A DNA stretch of 5,413 nt from Bacteroidales bacterium UBA2632 (GTDB taxonomy: Bacteria > Bacteroidota > Bacteroidia > Bacteroidales > Dysgonomonadaceae), in assembly GCA_002359825.1 (NCBI GenBank), contig DENY01000087.1, positions 5,760-11,172 of the forward strand. Direction: 5' to 3'. The notes under the pieces were generated by a model. It saw only the letters and a list, made by a program, of their open reading frames with translations. It ran no database searches and was not told the DNA's origin. A program made the position numbers and the translations under genes. Of the stretch, positions 1 to 5,413 are shown piece by piece; position 1 is the first letter of the stretch; every line of letters starts with the position of its first letter.

Positions 1-842
1 TAGCTGATATTGCCACTGGGCACATCTCTATGATTTATGGACTGCGGGGGCCCAACTACGCCACAGTATCTGCCTGTGCTTCATCAACTAATGCGATTGC
101 TGATGCTTACAACCTAATTCGTTTAGGTAAAGCAAATGCTTTTGTTACAGGTGGTGCCGAAGCTGCAATTACAGATGCAGGAGTGGGCGGTTTTAATGCG
201 ATGCATGCATTATCTACTCGCAATGAATCACCCGAAACAGCATCGAGACCTTTTAGTAAAAGTCGTGATGGTTTTGTAATGGGTGAGGGTGCTGCTTCTC
301 TTATTTTAGAAGAGTTGGAACATGCCAAAGCTCGTGGAGCAAGAATATATGCTGAGGTGATAGGAGCAGGAATGTCTGCTGATGCTTATCATTTAACAGC
401 TTCACATCCTGATGGAGTTGGTGCTAAACTTGTAATGAGAAACGCTTTGGAAGATGCTGAAATGCAACCCGAAGACATAGATTACATAAATGTACACGGT
501 ACATCTACACCAGTTGGTGATATTTCTGAAACGAAAGCCATATTAGATGTTTTTGGTGAACATAGTTATAAGCTAAATATTAGCGCAACTAAATCTATGA
601 CTGGTCACCTTCTTGGTGCTGCTGGAGCAATAGAAGCTCTCTTAAGTGTTTTATCTATAAGAGATCAAATTGTGCCACCTACCATCAACTTCGAAGAAGG
701 AGATGAAGATCCAGAGATCGATTATAATTTGAATTTCACATTCAATAAACCTCAGAAAAGAGAAATTCATGCTGTTCTTTCCAACACCTTTGGATTTGGA
801 GGACACAATGCAAGCGTAATTTTCAAGAAATACACCGAGTAA
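1..842 (+). CDS. fabF: 3-oxoacyl-[acyl-carrier-protein] synthase II (FabF), 5'-truncated by the window
   Basis: Elongating condensing enzyme of type II fatty acid synthesis: it joins malonyl-ACP to an acyl-ACP in the cytoplasm, releasing CO2. The reading frame is open from base 3, so the true start lies outside the window; 279 codons are visible and about 135-140 N-terminal residues of a roughly 415-residue family are missing. An ATG at 30 lies inside the conserved core and is not the start. The Cys-His-His triad and Lys are all present: nucleophile Cys in SACASSTNAI (codon 75-77), His in NVHGTSTPVGD (495-497), Lys and His in SATKSMTGHLLGAAG (591-593 and 606-608). The C-terminal NTFGFGGHNAS gate motif is intact. 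These motifs and the full C-terminus fit FabF; FabB is less likely because GTSTPVGD and MTGHLLGAAG are FabF-like. It is followed after 2 bp by rnc, as in many bacteria, and acpP would be expected just upstream (inference). Confidence 0.96.
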   Translation, partial: ADIATGHISMIYGLRGPNYATVSACASSTNAIADAYNLIRLGKANAFVTGGAEAAITDAGVGGFNAMHALSTRNESPETASRPFSKSRDGFVMGEGAASLILEELEHAKARGARIYAEVIGAGMSADAYHLTASHPDGVGAKLVMRNALEDAEMQPEDIDYINVHGTSTPVGDISETKAILDVFGEHSYKLNISATKSMTGHLLGAAGAIEALLSVLSIRDQIVPPTINFEEGDEDPEIDYNLNFTFNKPQKREIHAVLSNTFGFGGHNASVIFKKYTE

Positions 843-844
843 GT

Positions 845-1663
845 GTGATAAAAAAACTATACAAAAAGATAAGGGCTATTCCACGAAAAGGGAAAGAGCC
901 CTATCTTACATTCTATAATATCGTAGGTTTTTATCCTCACGATATTTCTTTGTATCAACAAGCTGTTGCTCATAAATCATCGTCAATAAGATTAGACAAC
1001 GGAAAGTGGGCCAACAACGAGAGATTGGAGTTTTTGGGTGACGCCATTTTGGACGCTATCATAGCTGATATTCTTTATAAAGAGTTCGAAAATAAAAAGG
1101 AGGGTTTTCTTACCAATATGCGTTCACGCATTGTTCAACGTGAAACGATGAATAAATTGGCGGTAGAAATGGGGCTCGATAACCTATTGGTTACATCGAC
1201 GCGCAATGTTGCCCACAATACCAACATGTATGGAGATGCATTGGAAGCCCTTATTGCAGCAATATATTTAGATCAAGGCTACAGAGTTGCCAAGGAATTT
1301 GTGTTTAATACACTTATTAAGAAATATCTCGATTTTGAAGATGTGGTGAAAACTGAGATTGATTTTAAATCGAGATTGATAGAGTGGGGGCAAAAGCACA
1401 AACTTGAAGTTCGGTTTGATGTCATTGATTCTTACTACGACTCCAAACACAATCCAATATTTCATTCAAGTGTTTTGATAGCGGATGTAGAAACTGCAGA
1501 GGGTGTTGGTTATTCCAAAAAAGAGTCTCACCAAAGAGCTGCCGAGAAAGCATTGAAAATTCTTGAAGAAGATCTCCATTTTAAGAAAAGCCTATTGGAT
1601 ATGTCTGACGACGCAATGGGCGATAATAAGGAAGATGTTGACGCAAAACGGCCTGTGATTTAA
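845..1663 (+). CDS. rnc: Ribonuclease III
   Basis: Double-strand-specific endoribonuclease that matures rRNA precursors and cuts structured mRNAs, acting as a homodimer with Mg2+. The 272-residue protein has the RNase III catalytic domain at about residues 25-165 and a double-stranded-RNA-binding domain at about 172-243. The signature NERLEFLGDA (58-67) supplies Glu59, Glu62 and Asp66, and YGDALEALIAAIYLD (129-143) supplies Asp131 and Glu134, matching the E. coli acidic set. The binding domain ends with the expected KKESHQRAAEKAL block (225-237). It is longer than the 226-residue E. coli enzyme, with about 25 extra N-terminal residues and a roughly 30-residue charged tail; longer forms are usual in Bacteroidota as I recall. 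The start is GTG: no ATG lies nearby in frame upstream, and the next Met (residue 92) is inside the catalytic domain. The GTG sits 2 bp after the fabF stop with no clear Shine-Dalgarno sequence, suggesting translational coupling. Confidence 0.96.
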   Translation: MIKKLYKKIRAIPRKGKEPYLTFYNIVGFYPHDISLYQQAVAHKSSSIRLDNGKWANNERLEFLGDAILDAIIADILYKEFENKKEGFLTNMRSRIVQRETMNKLAVEMGLDNLLVTSTRNVAHNTNMYGDALEALIAAIYLDQGYRVAKEFVFNTLIKKYLDFEDVVKTEIDFKSRLIEWGQKHKLEVRFDVIDSYYDSKHNPIFHSSVLIADVETAEGVGYSKKESHQRAAEKALKILEEDLHFKKSLLDMSDDAMGDNKEDVDAKRPVI

Positions 1664-1721
1664 ATCAAACTGAATATACATCATACATAAGACAAGTAAA
1701 GTTTGCTGTGAGCTATGAAAC

Positions 1722-1757
1722 AAAAAACTCCATTTCAATAAAGAAATGGAGTTTTTT
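1722..1757. terminator. Bidirectional intrinsic terminator between rnc and pfkA
   Basis: A perfect 15-bp inverted repeat, AAAAAACTCCATTTC (1722-1736) and its complement (1743-1757), encloses a 6-base loop AATAAA. The non-A/T core is the 9-bp CTCCATTTC/GAAATGGAG stem, followed by a T run on the + strand (1752-1758) and, through the A run at 1722-1727, by a T run on the - strand. It lies between the converging ends of rnc (stop at 1663) and pfkA (stop at 1773), so it can serve both. The core stem is less GC-rich than an E. coli terminator, which is normal for this base composition. Confidence 0.9.
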
Positions 1758-1772
1758 TAGCTTTGTATGTTA

Positions 1773-2798
1773 TTAATCTTCGCTGACACCAAATGAAATA
1801 CCAATTCGCTTTCCTTGAATAATTAAATTGTCGTCAGGTTTAACCAATCGTAGTTTGCCTGCCACCTCTGATAAAGGCACATCGCTTATGCCACGACCCT
1901 TCACAGAAACCATTCTGCCAAACCTACCTTCATGAATAAGCTGAGTTGCATGACCACCAAGCTCTGTTCCAAGTGTTCTATCGAAGGGTGAAGGTGATCC
2001 ACCTCTTTGCACATAGCCTAATACTGTTTCACGAGTTTCGATGCCTGTCTCTTTTTCAATATGATGTGCAAAGTAGCTTGCTGGGCGCATCTTGCTACCA
2101 TGAATTTCAATTCCTTCAGCAACAGCCACAATCGAATATGGCTTCCCCATCTCCAATCGTTCTTTTATTTTATCAATAACAACCTTCATGTTGTATCCTA
2201 ACTCGGGAAGGAGTATGATGTCTGCACCGCCAGCCATACCACTATGAAGAGCAATCCAACCTGCATGATGTCCCATCATCTCTATCACCATCACTCTTCT
2301 ATGTGAGCTCGCTGTAGAATGTAGTCTATCAATAGCTTCCGTAGCAATCCCTACAGCAGTGTCAAAACCAAAAGTTATGTCGGTTCCATAAATATCGTTA
2401 TCGATAGTTTTGGGAACACCAATTACATTGAGCCCCATTTCAGAAAGCATCCATGTTGTACGTTGTGTTCCGTTACCGCCAATACAAACTAAGCAATCAA
2501 GTCCCAGCTCGTGATAAGCTTTTTTTATTGTCTTTCGATCCTCTTCATCGGGTGAAGTAATTAGTTTACGAAATACTTTTTCTCGTGCAGTTCCTAATAT
2601 GGTTCCCCCTAAGTTTAATATTCCCGAGAGTGAGCGTTCGGTTAATGTAGAAATGTCTTTATGTAATAATCCAGAAAAGCCATTGTGAATGCCAATAACT
2701 TCCATCCCAAAATGGTTGATAGCTGTTTTGCCAACTCCTCTAATGGTTGCATTTATGCCGGGACAATCGCCGCCTGATGTAAGAATTCCAATTTTCAT
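1773..2798 (-). CDS. pfkA: 6-phosphofructokinase (group III / mixed-substrate-type family)
   Basis: Phosphorylates fructose 6-phosphate to fructose 1,6-bisphosphate, the committed glycolytic step, in the cytoplasm. The 341-residue protein is single-domain and full length. Visible motifs: N-terminal nucleotide loop TSGGDCPGINA (7-17), GTAR with Arg72, GGNGT (107-111), PKTIDND (129-135) with catalytic-base Asp133, SSHRRVMVIE (164-173) with the fructose-6-phosphate-binding Arg, MGHHAGW (175-181), AEGIE around Glu229, and QRGGSPSPFDR (264-274). Gly110 at the E. coli Gly104 position favours ATP over pyrophosphate as donor, whereas Lys130 in PKTIDND is the form typical of pyrophosphate-dependent and group III enzymes; E. 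coli PfkA has Gly there. The usual Asp of GGDG(S/T) is Asn109, and MGR is MGH. The donor is therefore best called probably ATP, not proven. It starts at ATG without a Shine-Dalgarno sequence, converges on rnc, and lies 112 bp downstream of lpxB on the same strand with its own putative promoter. Confidence 0.93.
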   Translation of the reverse strand: MKIGILTSGGDCPGINATIRGVGKTAINHFGMEVIGIHNGFSGLLHKDISTLTERSLSGILNLGGTILGTAREKVFRKLITSPDEEDRKTIKKAYHELGLDCLVCIGGNGTQRTTWMLSEMGLNVIGVPKTIDNDIYGTDITFGFDTAVGIATEAIDRLHSTASSHRRVMVIEMMGHHAGWIALHSGMAGGADIILLPELGYNMKVVIDKIKERLEMGKPYSIVAVAEGIEIHGSKMRPASYFAHHIEKETGIETRETVLGYVQRGGSPSPFDRTLGTELGGHATQLIHEGRFGRMVSVKGRGISDVPLSEVAGKLRLVKPDDNLIIQGKRIGISFGVSED

Positions 2799-2837
2799 GT
2801 GATAATAGCTTTATGTGATTTATAAATACAAAGAGAA

Positions 2838-2845
2838 CAAATATA
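2838..2845 (-). promoter_or_regulatory. Putative -7 promoter element for pfkA
   Basis: On the minus strand this reads TATATTTG, a full match to the Bacteroidota -7 consensus TAnnTTTG. It would place transcription start around 2830, leaving a 5' leader of about 30 bases before the pfkA ATG at 2798. No TTTG -33 element is present at the expected 19-21 bp upstream, and the region is very AT-rich, so a chance match is possible. If real, pfkA can be transcribed independently of the surE-lpxB unit; no convincing terminator is seen between lpxB and pfkA, so read-through is also possible. Confidence 0.45.
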
Positions 2846-2910
2846 GTGAATTCTTGAAAGTTTATCAGGTTTTTTGAAATTATTTTATTCGATGATAATT
2901 GAATGGAGCA

Positions 2911-4041
2911 TTAATTTGATATCTTATCATAGATTAATTTTGCTGCTTTGTTCGATGTATTCTCTGTGCCTAAAGTTTCTTGAATTTGTTGATATTCCTG
3001 CAACATCTTCTGTCGGTACTTAGTATCAAATAACAATTTGCGCGTTTCTTCTTGAATAATGTCGATTGTGAAAAACTTTGCAAACAGCTCTTTCACTACT
3101 TCTTTTCCAGCAATCAGATTTACCAACGAAATATAGGGCGTTTTCAAAATATGTTTGAATCCCCAATATGCTAATTTTGGAACTGGTGTTTTATAGCATA
3201 CTGCTTGCGGAGTATTCAACAGTGCCGCTTCCAAAGTTGCAGTGCCAGAGGTCACTAAAGCTGCATCTGCTTGAGCAAGTATTTCATAGGTTTGTCCAAA
3301 AATCAACTCTACATCTTTATTTGCGATGTTTTTTTGATAAAAATCTTTTTCAATTCCCGGTGCCCCCGCAATTATTACTTGATGGCTGTCAAATTTTTCA
3401 ATAGACTTGAGCATCACAGGCAAGTTATCTGTGATTTCCTGCTTTCTACTACCCGCTAATAAAGCAATAATTGGTTTGTTTGGGAGTCTATTTAATGCTA
3501 CAAACTCTTGAAAAGTCTGAGTGCTATTTGCTCTTTTCCTTATTGCATCCACTGTTGGATTTCCCACATAGTTGACAGGATAGTTATGTTTTTTATAAAA
3601 ATCCACCTCAAAAGGAAGTATACACAGCATCTGATCTACATATTTCTTAAATGAATGGATGCGATATTCCTTCCACGCCCATATTTTGGGAGATATATAA
3701 TAGGTAACTGGGATGGTTGTGTTTTGTTTGATATACTTCGCAATTTTCAGATTGAAACCTGGATAGTCCACCAAAATCACGACATCTGGAGCAAACTCAA
3801 TGATGTCTTTTTTGCAAATTTCAAGGTTGCGAAGTATTGTTTTTAAATTCAACAATACAGGGATAAAGCCCATAAACGCCAACTCTCTATAATGCTTTAC
3901 CAAAGTTCCCCCAACTTTTTGCATAAGGTCACCACCAAAAAAACGAAACTTTGCTTTTTCGTCTTTTTCTTTTAATGCTTGCATCAAATTGGATGCATGC
4001 AAATCACCAGAAGCTTCTCCTGCAATAAGGTAATATTTCAT
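2911..4041 (-). CDS. lpxB: Lipid-A-disaccharide synthase (LpxB, GT19 family)
   Basis: Peripheral inner-membrane glycosyltransferase of lipid A biosynthesis: it joins UDP-2,3-diacylglucosamine and 2,3-diacylglucosamine 1-phosphate (lipid X) into the tetraacylated disaccharide 1-phosphate, releasing UDP. The 376-residue length is normal for the family. Motifs in order: GEASGD (8-13), the FMGF hydrophobic patch (56-59), VDYPGFN (91-97) containing the conserved Asp92, YYISPKIWAWK (114-124), LPFEVDFY (142-149), YVGNP (158-162), AGSRKQEI (196-203) and TSGTATLEAAL (264-274) in the UDP-binding half, then KTPYISLVNLIAGKEVVKEL (300-319). There is no signal peptide, as expected. The ATG at 4041 directly begins the GEASGD strand, so the start is secure. 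It follows surE by 30 bp on the same strand, suggesting one transcript. Its presence shows an outer membrane with lipid A. Confidence 0.96.
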   Translation of the reverse strand: MKYYLIAGEASGDLHASNLMQALKEKDEKAKFRFFGGDLMQKVGGTLVKHYRELAFMGFIPVLLNLKTILRNLEICKKDIIEFAPDVVILVDYPGFNLKIAKYIKQNTTIPVTYYISPKIWAWKEYRIHSFKKYVDQMLCILPFEVDFYKKHNYPVNYVGNPTVDAIRKRANSTQTFQEFVALNRLPNKPIIALLAGSRKQEITDNLPVMLKSIEKFDSHQVIIAGAPGIEKDFYQKNIANKDVELIFGQTYEILAQADAALVTSGTATLEAALLNTPQAVCYKTPVPKLAYWGFKHILKTPYISLVNLIAGKEVVKELFAKFFTIDIIQEETRKLLFDTKYRQKMLQEYQQIQETLGTENTSNKAAKLIYDKISN

Positions 4042-4071
4042 AGGTGTTGATTTATTTTTTGAGGATGAGAT

Positions 4072-4851
4072 TTAATCAGTAGTGATTTCTTGTTCCCAAT
4101 GCTTCAACAATTCGATTGTTTCATAGTGAGTCATATCAATTTTAACTGGAACAACAGCTGCGTATCCATTTGTAAGTACCCACTCATCACTTTCTTTGTT
4201 TTGTTCTTCCCAATTATCAAAATATCCGCGCAGCCAAAATACATCTCTTTGTCCCGCATCTTTAGATGCATAGTATTCGTTGGTCCATTTGCCTTGCGTT
4301 TGTGTTGCTATTTTAAGACCTTTAATTTCGCCTTTTGGTACATTTACATTTAAGCAAACACCTTTAGGAAGTTTTTCCTCCCACACTTTCTTCGCAATTT
4401 CCGTTGCAATCATTCCACTCTGAGAAAAATCGGCTTCTGCACCAAAGTCACATAACGACATTCCCACCGAGGGGATACCGAATATACATCCTTCTATTGC
4501 AGCACCCATTGTTCCAGAATATAAAACACTTACAGCAGCATTCGAGCCGTGGTTGATACCCGAAAAAATCATATCTGGCTTTTTTGGTAAAACATACATT
4601 GCCAGTTTCACACAATCAACGGGAGTTCCGTTACAAACGTAGGTTTTTACGTTTTCCTCCTCTTTATATAAAAAGTATCGCAATGGGTTGATAGATGTAA
4701 TAGCACTTGACATACCTGATTGTGGTTGATCGGGTGCAAACACTATAATGTCTGCAACATCTTTTAGGTAGGCAGTGAGTGTACGTATTCCTTTTGCTCT
4801 GAATCCATCATCATTGGTGATAAGGATAAGGGGTCTCTTTTTGTTAGTCAT
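4072..4851 (-). CDS. surE: 5'/3'-nucleotidase SurE
   Basis: Metal-dependent cytoplasmic phosphatase that removes phosphate from nucleoside 5'- and 3'-monophosphates; in E. coli it also cleaves short polyphosphate and is linked to stationary-phase survival. The 259-residue length is typical. The SurE metal site is complete: Asp14 and Asp15 in LITNDDG (10-16), Ser45 in APDQPQSGMSSA (39-50), and Asn100 in SGINHGSN (97-104). Further family blocks are NGTPVDCVKLA (74-84), YSGTMGAAIEG (111-121) and a C-terminal TNGYAAVVPV (227-236) that precedes the closing helix. The ATG at 4851 places LITNDDG close to the N-terminus as in homologues. It is the first gene of a probable surE-lpxB operon and is transcribed divergently from the phosphatase gene at 5025. 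A TAnnTTTG promoter element lies just upstream. Homologues from gammaproteobacteria sit beside pcm and nlpD instead, so the lpxB pairing points away from that group. Confidence 0.95.
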   Translation of the reverse strand: MTNKKRPLILITNDDGFRAKGIRTLTAYLKDVADIIVFAPDQPQSGMSSAITSINPLRYFLYKEEENVKTYVCNGTPVDCVKLAMYVLPKKPDMIFSGINHGSNAAVSVLYSGTMGAAIEGCIFGIPSVGMSLCDFGAEADFSQSGMIATEIAKKVWEEKLPKGVCLNVNVPKGEIKGLKIATQTQGKWTNEYYASKDAGQRDVFWLRGYFDNWEEQNKESDEWVLTNGYAAVVPVKIDMTHYETIELLKHWEQEITTD

Positions 4852-4874
4852 ATTCTATAAAATGACATTTCATG

Positions 4875-4882
4875 CAAAAATA
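4875..4882 (-). promoter_or_regulatory. Putative -7 promoter element for surE-lpxB
   Basis: The minus strand reads TATTTTTG, matching the Bacteroidota -7 consensus TAnnTTTG. Transcription would start near 4868, giving a leader of under 20 bases before the surE ATG at 4851. No clear TTTG -33 element is found 19-21 bp upstream. Position directly before the first gene of the unit supports it; the AT-rich setting weakens it. Confidence 0.5.
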
Positions 4883-4913
4883 CTAAATTAAATACACTTT
4901 AGATTGTTGGAGA

Positions 4914-4925
4914 TGTTATATAACA
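4914..4925. repeat. 12-bp perfect palindrome in the divergent promoter region
   Basis: TGTTATATAACA equals its own reverse complement. It lies between the two outward-facing putative promoters of the 173-bp surE/phosphatase intergenic region, upstream of both -7 elements, and is followed by a smaller GTTAAC palindrome at 4934-4939. Such a site could be an operator for a dimeric regulator, but no regulator gene is in view and AT-rich DNA gives short palindromes by chance. Confidence 0.3.
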
Positions 4926-4963
4926 CTATAAAGGTTAACACATAAGAGATACTTAACTGTCAA

Positions 4964-4995
4964 TTTATCATGATTTAAAATATGTATTATCTTTG
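4964..4995 (+). promoter_or_regulatory. Putative promoter of the alkaline phosphatase gene (TTTA -20 bp- TATCTTTG)
   Basis: TATCTTTG at 4988-4995 fully matches the Bacteroidota -7 consensus TAnnTTTG. Exactly 20 bp upstream lies TTTA (4964-4967), a three-of-four match to the TTTG -33 element at the preferred 19-21 bp spacing. Transcription would begin near 5000-5003, leaving an A-rich leader of about 22-25 bases without a Shine-Dalgarno sequence before the ATG at 5025, the usual arrangement in this phylum. This is the best of the three promoter candidates in the window. Confidence 0.6.
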
Positions 4996-5024
4996 CCTTG
5001 AAAAAAATAAAAAGTATATTTATA

Positions 5025-5413
5025 ATGAAGAAAACAATTTTACTTTCATTCTTGATAATATTTGCATCTTTCACCTTTGCCCAAGAAGTGAAACCTGTGA
5101 AAAATGTTATCCTTATGATTCCAGATGGTACATCTCTTGGTGCTTATTCAGCAGCAAGATGGTATAAGATATATAATAAATTGGGTGATGGTCTTAACAT
5201 AGATCCATTTATTTCTGGTACTGTTTCTACCTTTTCGTCAAATGCCCCTATTGGAGATTCAGCACCTACCACATCGTGCTATATGACGGGAGTTCCATCT
5301 CGTGCCGGCTGGGTTTCTACTTATCCAGTGGTAGATCCAGGAAATGATTTGTATCCCTTAGATTCAACTATGACCTATCAACCGCTTGCTACTATTTTAG
5401 AAGCTTCTAAAAT
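5025..5413 (+). CDS. Secreted alkaline phosphatase family protein, 3'-truncated by the window
   Basis: The frame opens at ATG 5025 and stays open through 129 codons to the window edge, so the C-terminal part (the family is usually over 400 residues) is not visible. Residues 1-19 form a Sec signal peptide: MKK, a hydrophobic core, and a likely cut after FTFA before Gln20, so the product is exported to the periplasm or beyond; there is no lipobox Cys. The mature part begins with KNVILMIPDGTSLG (26-39), whose Asp34 is the first metal ligand of the alkaline phosphatase superfamily. GDSAPTTSCYMTG (77-89) contains Asp78-Ser79-Ala80, matching the DSA nucleophile motif of E. coli PhoA (Asp101-Ser102-Ala103). 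It most likely releases phosphate from phosphomonoesters; the remaining metal ligands lie outside the window, so substrate class is not settled. No phoA symbol is given for that reason. It is divergent from surE and has its own promoter. Confidence 0.9.
   Translation, partial: MKKTILLSFLIIFASFTFAQEVKPVKNVILMIPDGTSLGAYSAARWYKIYNKLGDGLNIDPFISGTVSTFSSNAPIGDSAPTTSCYMTGVPSRAGWVSTYPVVDPGNDLYPLDSTMTYQPLATILEASK

Noticed and set aside
107..328. Minus-strand open frame of 73 codons inside fabF
   Set aside because: It lies opposite highly conserved FabF catalytic sequence and shows no recognisable domain; it is a shadow of the coding strand.
1268..1465. Minus-strand open frame of 65 codons inside rnc
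   Set aside because: Overlaps the linker and RNA-binding domain of RNase III, with no recognisable domain; a shadow frame.
2892..2930. Inverted repeat ATGATAA/TTATCAT around the end of lpxB as a terminator
   Set aside because: The stem is only 7 bp of mostly A/T with a 25-base loop and no adjoining T run on the minus strand, so it is unlikely to terminate transcription.
3168..3459. Two plus-strand open frames opposite lpxB
   Set aside because: They overlap conserved LpxB nucleotide-binding motifs on the other strand and overlap each other; no domain or promoter supports them.
3655..3846. Plus-strand open frame of 63 codons opposite lpxB
   Set aside because: Antisense to the conserved VDYPGFN and ISPKIWAWK region of LpxB; no independent support.
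4090..4353. Plus-strand open frame of 87 codons opposite surE
   Set aside because: Antisense to the SurE C-terminal half; its hydrophobic look follows from the complement of charged codons, not from a real membrane protein.
4982..5167. Plus-strand open frame starting at ATG 4982
   Set aside because: It overlaps the phosphatase gene in another frame, and its start precedes the putative -7 element; the frame from 5025 has a signal peptide and catalytic motifs.
1..5413. A novel defence, mobile or other undescribed system
   Set aside because: All long frames are accounted for by known housekeeping families, gaps are at most 173 bp, and no direct repeats, att-like sites, transposase or foreign base composition are apparent.

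Overview
This window carries six protein-coding genes on AT-rich DNA. All are recognisable housekeeping or envelope genes, and I see no mobile element, CRISPR array, RNA gene or novel system. The organism is most likely a Gram-negative member of the Bacteroidota, probably Bacteroidales. The reasons are: LpxB, so lipid A is made; the fabF-rnc-pfkA and surE-lpxB neighbourhoods, which I recall from Bacteroidales genomes; almost no Shine-Dalgarno sequences; -7 promoter elements of the Bacteroidota form TAnnTTTG in front of three transcription units; and a phosphatase signal peptide ending in the FA|Q pattern common in this phylum. The assignment is an inference from these traits, not from a database search.

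Layout. Bases 1-842 (+) hold the C-terminal two thirds of FabF, the elongating ketoacyl-ACP synthase; its N-terminus lies before the window. Two bases later rnc (RNase III, 845-1663, +) begins at a GTG, so the two are very probably co-transcribed and translationally coupled. A perfect 15-bp hairpin flanked by A and T tracts (1722-1757) separates rnc from the converging pfkA (1773-2798, -) and should terminate transcription from both sides. pfkA encodes a phosphofructokinase of the PKTIDND/MGxxAGW type (the mixed-substrate group III clade by motif), with Asn in the GGDG(S/T) motif.

Upstream of pfkA on the same strand are surE (4072-4851, -) and lpxB (2911-4041, -), 30 bp apart and likely one operon read surE then lpxB. 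Bases 4852-5024 are a 173-bp divergent promoter region with a -7 element for each direction and a 12-bp palindrome between them. From 5025 (+) to the window end runs the 5' part of a secreted alkaline-phosphatase-superfamily enzyme, with a signal peptide, a PDG metal motif and a DSA nucleophile motif.

Functionally, FabF supplies acyl chains for membrane lipids and LpxB joins two acylated glucosamines in lipid A synthesis, so lipid-envelope genes sit on both sides. PFK is glycolytic, SurE is a nucleotide phosphatase, and the last gene is a periplasmic or exported phosphomonoesterase. The longest non-coding stretch is 173 bp.
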